Shown here: positions 14,004 to 14,940 of the stretch, piece after piece
Position numbering within the stretch: the first letter of the stretch is position 1
Layout of the letters: each line of letters starts with the position of its first letter
Assembly: GCA_045617225.1 (NCBI GenBank)
Contig: JAZLIC010000004.1
Span: forward strand, 1 to 14,940
Direction of reading: 5' to 3'
Source of the DNA: JAZLIC01 sp045617225
Lineage (GTDB): Bacteria > Bacillota > Clostridia > Monoglobales > Monoglobaceae
DNA: 14,940 nucleotides
Notes under the pieces: model-generated
The model's input: only the letters and a program-made list of their open reading frames with translations
Database searches by the model: none
What the model was told of the DNA's origin: nothing
Program-made: the position numbers and the translations under genes

Positions 14004-14940
14004 ATGAACACAAAAGATTTTTACTATGATTTACCGCAGGAGCTTATTGCACAAACTCCGCTAACAGACAGGACAGCGTCACGACTTTTGGTATTGAATA
14101 AAGAAGACGGAAGCATTGAGCATAAGCACTTCTTTGACATATTGTCATATTTAAGGCCGAACGATTGTTTGGTTATGAACGATACGCGCGTTATTCCCGC
14201 GCGTATTTTCGGCGTGCGTGAGGATACAGGCGGAAAGATTGAGTTTTTGTTATTAAAACGGATAGATATGAACCTTTGGGAGGTTATCTTAAAACCCGGG
14301 CGGCGTGCAAAAATCGGTCACAGATTTGTATTTGGGGATGGACTTTTGCGTGCGGAGATTGTAGACATAATAGAGGACGGAAATCGTATAGTTCGTTTTG
14401 AATACGAAGGGGTATGGGAGAATATTTTAGATAAGCTCGGCGAAATGCCGCTCCCTCCGTATATCAAAGAAAAGCTTGAGGATAAGGAACGGTATCAGAC
14501 GGTTTATTCCCGTGTGGAAGGCTCGGCGGCGGCTCCTACCGCAGGACTTCACTTTACGAAAGAGCTTTTAAAAAAGATAGAGGAGTCGGGCGTCAAAACT
14601 GCTTATGTTACCCTTCATGTAGGACTTGGCACATTCAGACCCGTATCGGTAGAGAATGTAGAGTCACACATAATGCATACCGAGTGCTATGAGGTGAGTG
14701 AAAAGACTGCGGAGATTATAAACAAAACCCGTGAGAGCGGCGGCAGAATAGTTGCGGTAGGCACAACCTCGGTGCGTACTTTGGAAACCGTCGCATCAGA
14801 TGACGGAAGGATAAAGGCTTGCAGCGGTGATACAAAAATATTTATTTATCCCGGGTATGAGTTTAAGGCCGTAGATGCGCTAATAACAAATTTCCAACTG
14901 GCCGAGTCAACACTTAAGATGCTAGAAACCGCCAATGCAG
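14004..14940 (+). CDS. queA: S-adenosylmethionine:tRNA ribosyltransferase-isomerase QueA (3' end beyond window)
   Basis: ATG 14004 follows AGAGGT and lies 10 nt after the spoIID stop. The open frame continues through base 14940, giving 312 residues without the C-terminus. QueA transfers and isomerises the ribosyl part of SAM onto 7-aminomethyl-7-deazaguanine in tRNA, making epoxyqueuosine. Family motifs are clear: DFYYDLPQELIAQTP, LVMNDTRVIPARIFG, WEVILKPGRRAKIG, GEMPLPPYI, ERYQTVYS, GSAAAPTAGLHFT, YVTLHVGLGTFRPV, HTECYEVS and VGTTSVRTLE. The usual final motif (NFHLP-x-STL-x-ML followed by AFAG) is altered here: from 14889 the text reads NFQLAESTLKMLETANA, still in frame. The rest of the protein is normal, so this is either a sequence error or a real loss of conserved residues. 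Confidence 0.93.
   Translation, partial: MNTKDFYYDLPQELIAQTPLTDRTASRLLVLNKEDGSIEHKHFFDILSYLRPNDCLVMNDTRVIPARIFGVREDTGGKIEFLLLKRIDMNLWEVILKPGRRAKIGHRFVFGDGLLRAEIVDIIEDGNRIVRFEYEGVWENILDKLGEMPLPPYIKEKLEDKERYQTVYSRVEGSAAAPTAGLHFTKELLKKIEESGVKTAYVTLHVGLGTFRPVSVENVESHIMHTECYEVSEKTAEIINKTRESGGRIVAVGTTSVRTLETVASDDGRIKACSGDTKIFIYPGYEFKAVDALITNFQLAESTLKMLETANA

Overview
The window looks like chromosomal DNA of an uncultured, probably gut-associated member of the class Clostridia (Firmicutes). The pointers are: strong AGGAG-type ribosome binding sites with frequent TTG starts; a SpoIID-type sporulation protein directly before queA; an mltG-trmR pair as in the Bacillus yrrL-yrrM order; a copper-amine-oxidase-like 'stalk' domain protein; and intergenic repeats of a kind I recall as widespread in gut Clostridia (recall only, not checked). 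Nothing looks recently transferred: there is no transposase, integrase, tRNA gene or CRISPR array.

Region 1 (1-7902, + strand) is a tightly packed run of ten genes with gaps of 1-28 nt and one overlap. In order: the end of argS, a small secreted protein of unknown function, a secreted S41 (CtpA-type) protease, a WecG/TagA/CpsF glycosyltransferase, a DJ-1/PfpI protein, 5-formyltetrahydrofolate cyclo-ligase, a CPBP-family membrane protease, mltG, trmR and rodA. A hairpin plus T-run after rodA (7878-7902) closes the unit. Cell-envelope functions dominate: a peptidoglycan polymerase (RodA), the terminase of glycan strands (MltG), a lipid-linked glycan glycosyltransferase and two envelope proteases. 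tRNA and one-carbon genes are interspersed.

Region 2 (7903-9156) holds one + strand gene for a secreted protein with a C-terminal stalk domain. It has its own perfect consensus promoter (TTGACA-17-TATAAT). A 249-nt intergenic stretch follows, made of two degenerate non-coding repeat modules and a bidirectional terminator shared with the convergent operon.

Region 3 (12465 down to 9157, - strand) is a lysine/diaminopimelate operon: asd (the long, archaeal/fungal-like type), dapA, dapB and a stand-alone two-ACT-domain protein resembling the regulatory half of aspartokinase. It too starts from a perfect consensus promoter, with a leader of only about 30 nt and therefore no lysine riboswitch. Its product, diaminopimelate, feeds peptidoglycan synthesis, and its intermediate dipicolinate feeds spores.

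Region 4 (12402-14940, + strand) begins with a 227-nt divergent intergenic region that contains a dyad flanked by direct repeats. Then come spoIID and queA; queA runs off the window. The last ~50 nt of queA encode an unusually degenerate version of a normally well conserved motif.

I did not find a clear new multi-gene system. The items most worth following up are the stand-alone ACT protein, the heptad-based intergenic repeat module, the uncharacterised secreted proteins, the aberrant queA motif and the repeat-flanked dyad upstream of spoIID.
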